A stretch of 10,891 nucleotides of DNA, taken from NCBI GenBank assembly GCA_002418825.1, contig DIEW01000026.1, forward strand, positions 1,490 through 12,380, in the 5' to 3' direction. Positions 4,837 to 10,891 of this stretch are shown here, one piece after another; within the stretch, counting starts at the first letter, position 1; every line of letters begins with the position of its first letter. Source of the stretch: Syntrophaceae bacterium UBA5764. Lineage in GTDB: Bacteria > Desulfobacterota > Syntrophia > Syntrophales > Smithellaceae. The notes below the pieces were generated by a model. The model worked only from the letters and a program-made list of their open reading frames with translations, had not been told where the DNA came from and made no database searches. The translations under genes and the position numbers were made by a program.

Positions 4837-5376
4837 TTATTGAACTCCACCCCCGGTAACAAAACCCTTGGACGGAAGCCCCGTATCCGCGGGTGTGCCG
4901 GCAATCTGCGCCAGATAAGCGGCGCCGAGTTTTTTGAGGTGGTCAGTCACATTATCAAAATAATTAAAATGCGTCTGCTCCTCTTCGGTGATTGTTTCGA
5001 AAAGTTTCATGCTGACGCTGTCACCGTTTTCCCGGCAGACCAGAAGGAACTTATTATAAGCGTCGATGGTGTCATCTTCCAGTTTGGCGTCAAAAGGAAA
5101 AACAATGTCGACTTTCTGCGCTTTTATCACTTTGCCGTCAACTTCTGTCGTCGGCTCGCCGCCCAGCTCCTTAATCCGCTCGGCAAACATCTCCGCATGA
5201 CGCATTTCATCAATGGCAATAAGCTTTACTTTGGCGGCCAGATCTCCATAATCCATATCGTCCAGATTATAATGCTGGTTCATGTATTGATGAATGGCGT
5301 AAAGTTCCATTGCTCTGGCTTTGTTCAATACATCAATGACTTTTTTCTTCTTCATTTCCCGTGAATCCTGCGCCAT
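4837..5376 (-). CDS. bfr: Bacterioferritin
   Basis: The product is 179 residues, a ferritin-like four-helix bundle that oxidises Fe(II) and stores iron in a 24-mer cage in the cytoplasm. All six ferroxidase ligands are visible: E24, E57, H60 (DEMRHAE), E100, E133 and H136 (EEEQTH). M58, next to E57, aligns with the axial haem ligand M52 of E. coli Bfr, so haem binding between subunits is expected. The length, the C-terminal tail (IAGTPADTG and SKGFVT) and the spacing of ligands closely resemble Desulfovibrio desulfuricans Bfr, which binds Fe-coproporphyrin III instead of haem b; this comparison is from memory. AAAGGGGG precedes the ATG. It is monocistronic, with a strong promoter, a dyad at the presumed transcription start and a leader of about 140 nt. 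No bacterioferritin-associated ferredoxin or rubredoxin gene is adjacent. Confidence 0.96.
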   Translation of the reverse strand: MAQDSREMKKKKVIDVLNKARAMELYAIHQYMNQHYNLDDMDYGDLAAKVKLIAIDEMRHAEMFAERIKELGGEPTTEVDGKVIKAQKVDIVFPFDAKLEDDTIDAYNKFLLVCRENGDSVSMKLFETITEEEQTHFNYFDNVTDHLKKLGAAYLAQIAGTPADTGLPSKGFVTGGGVQ

Positions 5377-5412
5377 AAAAACCCCCTTTCTAAGGTTGGA
5401 ATATGTTATCCC

Positions 5413-5427
5413 GCCACATGTTGTGGC
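5413..5427 (-). promoter_or_regulatory. Small hairpin in the bfr leader
   Basis: GCCACA (5413-5418) and TGTGGC (5422-5427) form a 6-bp stem with a 3-nt loop, about 36 nt upstream of the bfr start codon and inside the presumed transcript. It leaves the ribosome site free. Any role is unknown. Confidence 0.35.
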
Positions 5428-5507
5428 AAATTCTCTGCCCGTGGTTTGAAAAATCTAGTGATTCAAAAAAAGGTTCATACATAATTCTTCGCTTATTCAT
5501 TGATAGA

Positions 5508-5552
5508 CAATAATGCTTATTGAAGTATAAAAATTTACTTTTTGTCTGTCAA
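5508..5552 (-). promoter_or_regulatory. bfr promoter with operator-like dyad at the start site
   Basis: On the - strand, TTGACA (5552-5547), a 17-bp spacer and TATACT (5529-5524). Directly downstream lies CAATAATGCTTATTG (5508-5522), a 6-3-6 perfect dyad that covers the expected transcription start. Read as 7-1-7 it matches 10 of 14 positions of the Fur consensus and equally of the PerR consensus, so a Fur-family repressor is plausible for an iron-storage gene but not shown. Confidence 0.7.
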
Positions 5553-5625
5553 TGCAATTATAAGAAGTAAAAAAACCTTATTGTATTTCAATAGAATGGT
5601 GTTTAATATACGTAACATGCTGTAA

Positions 5626-6447
5626 TTAATCGGAAGTAATTACAGCACGAAAAATCCGGCCATCGGGCGTTTGTTCCTGTATCTCATTTTTTTCAAAAGT
5701 CATAAGGGTAAGAGTGGCCTTTACTTTTTTGTTTTTTGTCGATCCAATAACATCTTCGATTGTTTCAAACTGGCATAACTCTTCTAAGGTAACGATGGTA
5801 GGTGCCACCATAAAGAATTTCTGCTCGCTGTGTTTTTGTAGCGCTTGCGCAGGATTTATCCACACGTGCTTAATTACTTCATCTCCATCGTGCAAAGCAT
5901 TTTGATTTTCCGGCATCTCGGTAACAAAAAATCTTGTATCATAACGCAGAGGGGAAAGTTCCGGCGTAATCCAATGAGAGAAATAGTGCAGCCGGTCGAA
6001 GGCGGGCATGAAATTTTCTTTTTTAAGCATATTTACGAATTTGAAATTGCCGTTGTTGATAGCTGTTCTGTATTCGCGTAGCTTCTGTCCTGTTTTTTCA
6101 TGACTGAAAGAAGGAATAGTTCCATCGCTTTTATAGGCGAGTAACAGTCCTGCCTCTTCAAAAGTTTCCCGTATGGCGGCAATCCAGATGCCTAAGGCCG
6201 CTTGTGACGAAGATATCTCTTCCAGGACAGACTTGGCCTTTACCAAGTCATCTTTATTGCAATAATTTTCTATGTCCGGAAGACAATCATCGCGCTCAAC
6301 TTTACCACCGGGGAAAACGTAAGCACTTGGCACGAAAACGCTTTTTGAGTTTCTGAGCACCATCAGAACTTCAAATTTCGGAGTTGCTTTATTTGTGGTT
6401 CTTCTCAGAAGAATTACTGTGGATGCATCCAACGGAGCAACAGTCAT
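5626..6447 (-). CDS. NUDT19-type NUDIX hydrolase, possible CoA diphosphatase
   Basis: The product is 273 residues from the chosen ATG. The NUDIX box is split: FPGGKVE (45-51) and RETFEEAGLLL (93-103) are separated by an insertion of roughly 40 residues. This split box is a hallmark of the NUDT19/RP2p group, whose mouse member hydrolyses CoA and acyl-CoA to 3',5'-ADP and phosphopantetheine products. The catalytic acidic residues of REtfEEaG (E94, E97, E98) are intact. The C-terminal half (HYFSHWITPELSPLRYDTRFFV, about 155-176) also fits this group. No signal peptide is present, so it should be cytoplasmic. The ATG at 6447 has AGAGG 5 nt upstream; a GTG two codons earlier is less well placed. 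Substrate is inferred from family only; the CoA-related genes nearby are consistent with it. Confidence 0.88.
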   Translation of the reverse strand: MTVAPLDASTVILLRRTTNKATPKFEVLMVLRNSKSVFVPSAYVFPGGKVERDDCLPDIENYCNKDDLVKAKSVLEEISSSQAALGIWIAAIRETFEEAGLLLAYKSDGTIPSFSHEKTGQKLREYRTAINNGNFKFVNMLKKENFMPAFDRLHYFSHWITPELSPLRYDTRFFVTEMPENQNALHDGDEVIKHVWINPAQALQKHSEQKFFMVAPTIVTLEELCQFETIEDVIGSTKNKKVKATLTLMTFEKNEIQEQTPDGRIFRAVITSD

Positions 6448-6473
6448 TTTCACCTCTCGGCGTTTGATAAAAG

Positions 6474-6518
6474 AACATATGACAAGCTCTCAGACATGTC
6501 AATCAGAGGTGTTGACAT
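6474..6518 (-). promoter_or_regulatory. Promoter and inverted repeat upstream of the NUDIX gene
   Basis: On the - strand, TTGACA (6502-6497), a 17-bp spacer and TATGTT (6479-6474). The -35 box is part of an inverted repeat, ATGTCAA (6496-6502), 9 bp, TTGACAT (6512-6518), so one arm of the repeat overlaps the promoter. GACATGTC (6493-6500) is also a perfect palindrome. Confidence 0.55.
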
Positions 6519-6536
6519 AACGAAAATGTGACAAAT

Positions 6537-6557
6537 CACAAAATAATGCCGGCGGCA
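6537..6557 (-). terminator. Possible short terminator of the exported-protein gene
   Basis: On the - strand, TGCC-GCC-GGCA (6557-6547) is a 4-bp GC stem followed by TTATTTTGTG. The stem is short, so it is a weak candidate about 20 bp past the stop. Confidence 0.3.
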
Positions 6558-6578
6558 AATTAAGGTGAAGTGAAAATA

Positions 6579-7754
6579 TTAAGAATCGATTAATGCCAGA
6601 AACTGTTTTTTCTCGATAAGAGAATTTTTCCCAATTGCTATTTTGAAATATTCCAACATTAGCTCTTCGATTATCTGTTCTTTGGGTATTTTATCGTAAG
6701 CGTCAGTTTTTTTTGTTTGACCTTCTCTGATTTTACCGCTCTGAACAGCTAATGATTTTTGAGCCTGCTGCAGAGCAGCATATTTTTGCTTTAAGTCGTA
6801 ACTGGGCAAAGCAGCAAGCCGCTGATAAACGGAGGCAATTTGTTCAACTGATGGTAGTTTTGGTGATTCCATAATTAATCTGAAATTACGCGCGTACCTT
6901 TTCATTCCGATAATGATGTGCTCTGTTTGCGCAAAATTTATTCCAGACCATCCTGCCCTAATCCACTGGAACATACCGCTGCGCACCATGGGTTGAGAAG
7001 TTCCAACTTCCACGTAAACCCCCACGGAGAAAAAATCATAGATATAAGATTTCACCCAGCCCAAACCTGTTTTAGCCGAACCCGGTTCGTTCGAATAATA
7101 ATAATTCCATTCATCATCTTTACCGATGATTACCCCTTTTTTGCCGATATTGGACTTGTCAACTTGTTTGGAGATGGTAATAAGAACTTGTTTGCCTTTA
7201 TGACTGAGCAAAATAAAAGTTCTCTGTAAATCATATTCGTAGTAAACACCGGTAGTAAGATCCGGTGTAATGGCATCGTGCTGCATTCCACGGATAACGA
7301 CGGGTTTAGTTGCCGGTAATATCGTACTCCAGTCGGCGGGTATTTTTTGTGTCTGTGCTGACGATCCGTTCCATATAGAGTAGCGCAGCGAAGTCGGACT
7401 GGTAAGCGCTGATGGAATTTGTTTATTGTAGGAGTATTTGAGAAAAGTGGTAAAGTTTACCGCTGTATCAAATTCATAATAAGCTCCGGTGGCCTCCCAT
7501 GTTTTGGGAAGGGCCGCTTCTTTCATCGGTTTGTTTTTTAGTACATATTCGACGAGAGTGGCCACGGCATGCTCGTCGAGTTCGCTTTTCGGTTCTTGAC
7601 AAAACTTGACAAGTTTAATTGCCGCTGCGGGGACGGTGTCAGATGTATCTAAAACAGAAAGAGCACAAGCTGATTGAAGCCAAAACGGTGTAAACAATAA
7701 AACGGCAAGCGCCACTAACAGCAGCCATAAACCACGGAGATAATTATTATTCAT
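6579..7754 (-). CDS. Exported protein of unknown function with signal peptide
   Basis: The product is 391 residues from the chosen ATG. The N-terminus is a clear secretion signal: a short start with R7, a hydrophobic core (L9-F24) and a likely signal peptidase I cut after A29-C30-A31. A cysteine at 30 is not in a good lipobox (QSAC), so a lipoprotein is less likely. The mature part has many aromatic residues and paired YYEF/YYEYD elements (about 92-96 and 172-177) suggesting two related beta-rich units, then a helical C-terminal third (about 300-390) with a probable coiled coil (LKQKYAALQQAQKSL). I recognise no family. The frame extends to a TTG at 7796, but neither start has a clear ribosome site. 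The ATG at 7754 is preferred because it gives a standard signal peptide. Probably periplasmic. A NUDIX gene follows 131 bp downstream with its own promoter. Confidence 0.8.
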   Translation of the reverse strand: MNNNYLRGLWLLLVALAVLLFTPFWLQSACALSVLDTSDTVPAAAIKLVKFCQEPKSELDEHAVATLVEYVLKNKPMKEAALPKTWEATGAYYEFDTAVNFTTFLKYSYNKQIPSALTSPTSLRYSIWNGSSAQTQKIPADWSTILPATKPVVIRGMQHDAITPDLTTGVYYEYDLQRTFILLSHKGKQVLITISKQVDKSNIGKKGVIIGKDDEWNYYYSNEPGSAKTGLGWVKSYIYDFFSVGVYVEVGTSQPMVRSGMFQWIRAGWSGINFAQTEHIIIGMKRYARNFRLIMESPKLPSVEQIASVYQRLAALPSYDLKQKYAALQQAQKSLAVQSGKIREGQTKKTDAYDKIPKEQIIEELMLEYFKIAIGKNSLIEKKQFLALIDS

Positions 7755-8031
7755 TAATATACAATCACATTCCTTGCGGCAGAACAAAGTCTTCAATGAC
7801 GCATTTAACCGTTTTGCGCAAAAAAATACTTACCCATGTACGTGTTGCCTATGATTATTTATCATTTTGATAATATACAGAGACAACAAGGATTTTTTAA
7901 TTATCATAATTATTAAATTAATTCAATTGATATAAATTCCTCATCTGCTTGATTTATCTTACATATTATCATAAGTATTAGTACGGTTTTCTAAAGAAAT
8001 ATGACGTATTGTAAGGAGAAAAGCCTAAAAA
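7755..8031. other. 277-bp AT-rich divergent intergenic region with repeated TATCATAA motifs
   Basis: No gene is seen. It separates the divergent exported-protein and CoA-transferase-family genes. It holds two 16-mers that differ by one base, ATTATCATAATTATTA (7900-7915) and ATTATCATAAGTATTA (7965-7980), 65 bp apart. It also holds a dyad TTATCA-TTT-TGATAA (7859-7873), overlapped by ATGAT-N5-ATCAT (7851-7865). No near-consensus promoter stands out in either direction. Confidence 0.5.
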
Positions 8032-9255
8032 ATGAAGAAAGCAAAACGCTCAGTGAGAGGTCCACTTGATAAAATTCGCATTTTGGATTTGACGAGGCTT
8101 TATCCGGGTCCGTTAGGGACGATGATGCTGGCAGACATGGGCGCGGAAGTAATAAAAATCGAAGATATTAATAACCCGGATTATATGCGTTACTATCCTC
8201 CGTATTTGCGTACGGAATCCGCGGGTTTTCTGGCCGTAAACCGTTCCAAACGCAGCGTCGCTATAAATCTCGGCGCAAAAAAGGGTGTGGAACTTTTTTT
8301 CTTGCTGGTAAAAACAGCGGATGTCGTGATCGAACAATTCAGGCCGGGTATTATCGATAAAATGGGCATTGGCTACAAAAATGCCCGAAAAATAAAAAAA
8401 GACATTATTTATGTTTCCCTCACGGGATATGGCCAAAACGGTCCTTACGCGATGCAGGCGGGGCATGATATAAATTATATCGGATATTCCGGCATACTTT
8501 CATCAACCGGCACGAAGGAAACTGGTCCTGTTATCCCCGGCGCGCAAATCGCGGACGTTGCCGGCGGCGCGTACATGACCATCATCGCCTGCCTGAGCGC
8601 TCTTTGGGCAAGAGAAAAAACCGGGCGAGGACAGCAAGTTGATATTTCCATGCTTGATGCTATTCTGCCGCTCATGACTTTGCAAATGGCTCATTATCAG
8701 GCTGTGGGAATTTTACCGGAGGCGGGACAGGCGGCTTTGTCCGGGGGGCTGGCCTGCTATAACGTCTACCAATGTGCCGACGGAAAGTACGTTGCGTTGG
8801 GTATTTTGGAAGAAAAATTCTGGAAAAATTTTTGTGAGGTGATGCGGCATTCCGAATGGTTGGACAGACAGTTTGTTGTTGGGGAGGAGGCGGATAAGCT
8901 GCGTGGGGAAATCTCCGCCCTGTTTCTCACAAAAACCAGAGATGAATGGATTATCGCCGGCGCCGATCATGATATCTGCCTAGCACCAGTTGTAGAAATT
9001 GCCGAGATAGAAAACAATTATCATTTACAGACACGCAATATGATTATCGAACAAAAACATCCCGCCTGTGGAAAAATCAAAGGTTTTGGCGTGCCTCTTA
9101 AATTTTCACGAACGCCGGCAAAGCCAGGAATGCCCGCTCCTTCTTTGGGTAAGGATACTCAAGCCATTTTGAAAGAACTTGGTTACAGTAAATCAGATAT
9201 AAAAACTTTTCAGGAAGAAGGCGTAATCCTTGTTCCTGGAAATTCTAAAAAATAA
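8032..9255 (+). CDS. Class III CoA-transferase (CaiB/BaiF) or alpha-methylacyl-CoA racemase-like enzyme
   Basis: The product is 407 residues, normal for this family, whose members transfer CoA between carboxylic acids or epimerise 2-methylacyl-CoA. N-terminal Rossmann-type landmarks are RILDLTRLYPGPLGTMMLADMGAEVIKIE (16-44) and NRSKRSVAINL (70-80). AGHDINY (143-149) carries H145 and D146; D146 aligns with the catalytic Asp of formyl-CoA transferase. D175 (QIADVAGG) and E260 (LGILEEKFW) complete the His-Asp-Glu set known from alpha-methylacyl-CoA racemase, so the racemase reading is as good as the transferase reading. RxxTGRGQQVDISMLDA (194-210) is a family signature. AAGGAG (8013-8018) lies 13 nt before the ATG, slightly far. 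It is cytoplasmic, divergent from the exported-protein gene and convergent with the AsmA-family gene 46 bp away, with no clear terminator between them. Confidence 0.92.
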   Translation: MKKAKRSVRGPLDKIRILDLTRLYPGPLGTMMLADMGAEVIKIEDINNPDYMRYYPPYLRTESAGFLAVNRSKRSVAINLGAKKGVELFFLLVKTADVVIEQFRPGIIDKMGIGYKNARKIKKDIIYVSLTGYGQNGPYAMQAGHDINYIGYSGILSSTGTKETGPVIPGAQIADVAGGAYMTIIACLSALWAREKTGRGQQVDISMLDAILPLMTLQMAHYQAVGILPEAGQAALSGGLACYNVYQCADGKYVALGILEEKFWKNFCEVMRHSEWLDRQFVVGEEADKLRGEISALFLTKTRDEWIIAGADHDICLAPVVEIAEIENNYHLQTRNMIIEQKHPACGKIKGFGVPLKFSRTPAKPGMPAPSLGKDTQAILKELGYSKSDIKTFQEEGVILVPGNSKK

Positions 9256-9301
9256 AATCCCGATTACAAAAAATGTTTATTCAAAATCAGGCGTGTCATG
9301 T

Positions 9302-10741
9302 TCACTGTTTCTTTTTAAACAAATCGTGAACGTCGTCCAGCACCTTTCCTCTTCCTTCTCCCAAGAGCTCCTTGCCGGCTTTGACACCCGCTCCCGTTAA
9401 AATGCCGCCCGCGGATTTCGCCACGATATTGCCCAGGGAGTTAAGCTGCGGATGCACCAGGCTGATATTTGTTTTTGAAGTCGTTCCGCCGACTTTAAAT
9501 TTCAAGTCGATCATATTATCCTTATTCAGCATGGGCTGCATTGCGGCTTCAGCGAGCTGATTGGTATCAGTATATTTTTTGACTTCTGGATTCTTAATCG
9601 CCGCGTCTATTTTTTTGGCCAGCCCTTCTTTCACCTTGTCGTTAATTTCTTTTTGCATAATCATGTTTAAATTCATGTCCAACGCTTTAGAGTTGGTATT
9701 CATCGCGCCGTCAAAAAGAAATTTAGCTTCCTTAAGAATAAATTTCCCGTTGGTCAGCTTGGCATTGCCGGCTTTGTAAAGCAAATCAACGCCATTTTCC
9801 CGGGCATTACTCCATTGCTGTTTGCCTTTCAAAAAAGAAATATATTGCCCGAGATAATCACCCAGAATGGGAATCGTCGCGATAGAATTAAATATCTGCA
9901 GGCCGGTAATTTCTCCGTCCGGAATGGCAAGATGAAGAATCGCTTCCGGCTCCAGCAGGCGGGTTTTTAAATCAAAAGGTATGAGCTTCCCGACAGCGTC
10001 CATCTTGATATCGAAATTCTGCACACTGCCCGTTTTCATCGGCCCGACCGTTTTGAGCCCCATCCCAAATTTTAATTTAATCTCATCTTTATTTGCCAAA
10101 TCTTTCGGATCAACATTTATGTCGTAAGCCAGGGTATCGAGTTTATAAACCTGGAAAGTCTGCCCGAGCTTGCCATCATAGTAATTGATGGTGCCGTTTT
10201 TCACGCCAACTTCTCCCACTTTAATGGCGATAGGCAGATTATCGGCACTGAGTGGCTTTGCGGGCTCTTTAACTTGTTCTTTTTGTTCTTGGGGTGGTTT
10301 TTTATCTTTCGGTTTCAGCAAATCGTCTATGCTCAGCACGCCCCATTTGTTGCGCGAAAGGTTTATTACCGGCTGATATAAAACAAGCTCCTTGAGATCA
10401 AATTGTCTTTTGAGTAAGGGCAGGAACCTGATTTTAAAACGCAGGGCTTCCATGCTGGCGAAAACGTCGTTTGCCGCTACCGGTTTTCCCTGCAAGCTGG
10501 ATAGTTGTTGGGGAGTTTTGAAATTGGAGATGGCCACCTCTTTTATTTCAATTCCCGAGACAATAGAAAAAATGCTCACATCTATATTTTCTATAGATAC
10601 TTGGCGGTTCAATGTTTTGGACATTTGCGCGGCGATAAAACCTTTGTCCACTTTCAGCATAATGATGATGCCGGCAATGGCGATAAATAAAAAAAACGCG
10701 GCGATTAAAGAGGCCCCTATAATAATTATTTTTTTGAGCAT
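9302..10741 (-). CDS. AsmA-family envelope protein
   Basis: The product is 479 residues. It begins with a short cytoplasmic start (MLKK) and one strong membrane segment (about 5-28, IIIIGASLIAAFFLFIAIAG), followed by an AsmA-type N-terminal domain: LNRQVSIENIDVSIFSIVSGIEIKEVAISN (44-73), where a membrane-anchored helix leads into repeated beta strands. A Pro, Lys and Gln-rich linker (about 140-165) separates it from a second beta-rich region. The C-terminal part (about 330-440) contains KAGNAKLTNGKFILKEAKFLFDG and FKVGGTTSKTNISL, typical AsmA/DUF748-like strands. AsmA-like proteins sit in the inner membrane with a periplasmic beta-rich rod and are linked to phospholipid transport and outer membrane balance. 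This one is shorter than E. coli AsmA. AAGGA (10748-10752) precedes the ATG by 6 nt. It has its own promoter. The family is likely, the exact role unknown. Confidence 0.85.
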   Translation of the reverse strand: MLKKIIIIGASLIAAFFLFIAIAGIIIMLKVDKGFIAAQMSKTLNRQVSIENIDVSIFSIVSGIEIKEVAISNFKTPQQLSSLQGKPVAANDVFASMEALRFKIRFLPLLKRQFDLKELVLYQPVINLSRNKWGVLSIDDLLKPKDKKPPQEQKEQVKEPAKPLSADNLPIAIKVGEVGVKNGTINYYDGKLGQTFQVYKLDTLAYDINVDPKDLANKDEIKLKFGMGLKTVGPMKTGSVQNFDIKMDAVGKLIPFDLKTRLLEPEAILHLAIPDGEITGLQIFNSIATIPILGDYLGQYISFLKGKQQWSNARENGVDLLYKAGNAKLTNGKFILKEAKFLFDGAMNTNSKALDMNLNMIMQKEINDKVKEGLAKKIDAAIKNPEVKKYTDTNQLAEAAMQPMLNKDNMIDLKFKVGGTTSKTNISLVHPQLNSLGNIVAKSAGGILTGAGVKAGKELLGEGRGKVLDDVHDLFKKKQ

Positions 10742-10824
10742 GTCTTTTCCTTGCCTTTCTTTGAATTTTGGCTAGGTTTTGTTTAAAGGTGAAAAATATC
10801 ATCAAACCATTACGCAACATCTCT

Positions 10825-10853
10825 AATATAGGAGAAAAAAAGACAGGAGTCAA
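10825..10853 (-). promoter_or_regulatory. Sigma70-type promoter for the AsmA-family gene
   Basis: On the - strand, TTGACT (10853-10848), a 17-bp spacer and TATATT (10830-10825), each 5 of 6 to consensus. Transcription would start near 10818, giving a leader of about 75 nt. Confidence 0.7.
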
Positions 10854-10891
10854 TGATAGGATCAATACGTAAGCTTCCCCTAAAATAGGAC

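Noticed and set aside
4840..5364. 174-codon + strand frame opposite bfr
   Set aside because: It lies fully antisense to a certain bacterioferritin gene, has no ribosome site and its product resembles no protein; a product of codon bias on the other strand.
7851..7873. Fur box upstream of the exported-protein gene
   Set aside because: TGAT and ATCA half-sites are present but their spacing (TGAT-N5-ATCA) is 2 bp short of the canonical 7-1-7 arrangement, and no promoter is positioned next to it.
9256..9301. Intrinsic terminator between the CaiB/BaiF and AsmA-family genes
   Set aside because: CCCGATT (9259-9265) and AATCAGG (9285-9291) pair with a mismatch, have a long loop and are followed by no T-run.
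1..10891. CRISPR array, defence cluster, transposon or prophage
   Set aside because: No regularly spaced repeats, no Cas, nuclease, helicase, transposase, integrase or phage structural protein, and gene content looks like housekeeping.

Overview
The window looks like core chromosome from a low-to-moderate-GC, Gram-negative anaerobe, most likely a deltaproteobacterium (Desulfobacterota, perhaps Syntrophales-like). This placement is inferred from gene content: a bacterioferritin very like the Desulfovibrio desulfuricans protein as I remember it, an AsmA-type envelope protein, an acyl-CoA gene set, and a short MoaE-like protein of a kind I associate with this group. No taxonomic search was possible.

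Layout. Bases 1-22 are the 3' end of a tRNA with encoded CCA (probably tRNA-Asn), followed at once by a strong intrinsic terminator. Three small + strand genes follow: a STAS/SpoIIAA-like protein (220-603), a MoaE-like protein (922-1287) and an Rnk/GreA-family protein (1474-1890). Facing them on the - strand are a dodecin-family protein (1993-2199), a two-gene unit of a DUF3795 Cys-rich protein and an ABM-type monooxygenase-like protein (2386-3258), and a FabG-type dehydrogenase (3382-4131). A small Lys-rich helical protein (4304-4612, +) precedes bacterioferritin (4837-5376, -). Next come a NUDT19-type NUDIX hydrolase (5626-6447, -) and an exported protein I do not recognise (6579-7754, -). 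The right end holds a class III CoA-transferase/racemase (8032-9255, +) converging on an AsmA-family protein (9302-10741, -).

How the genes fit together. There is no long operon; most genes appear to be transcribed alone, from their own sigma70-type promoter. A striking regularity is that four promoters have identical boxes, TTGACA-17 bp-TATACT, and three more are close variants, also with 17 bp spacers. FabG, the CaiB/BaiF-type protein and the NUDT19-like hydrolase all point to acyl-CoA metabolism. The bacterioferritin, dodecin and ABM proteins point to iron and redox housekeeping. FabG and bfr each carry a dyad placed where a repressor would act.

I see no defence system, CRISPR array, transposase, integrase or phage module. 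The points most worth a second look are the degenerate active sites of the dodecin and MoaE-like proteins, the promoter uniformity, the dyad-controlled promoters, and the unrecognised exported protein.
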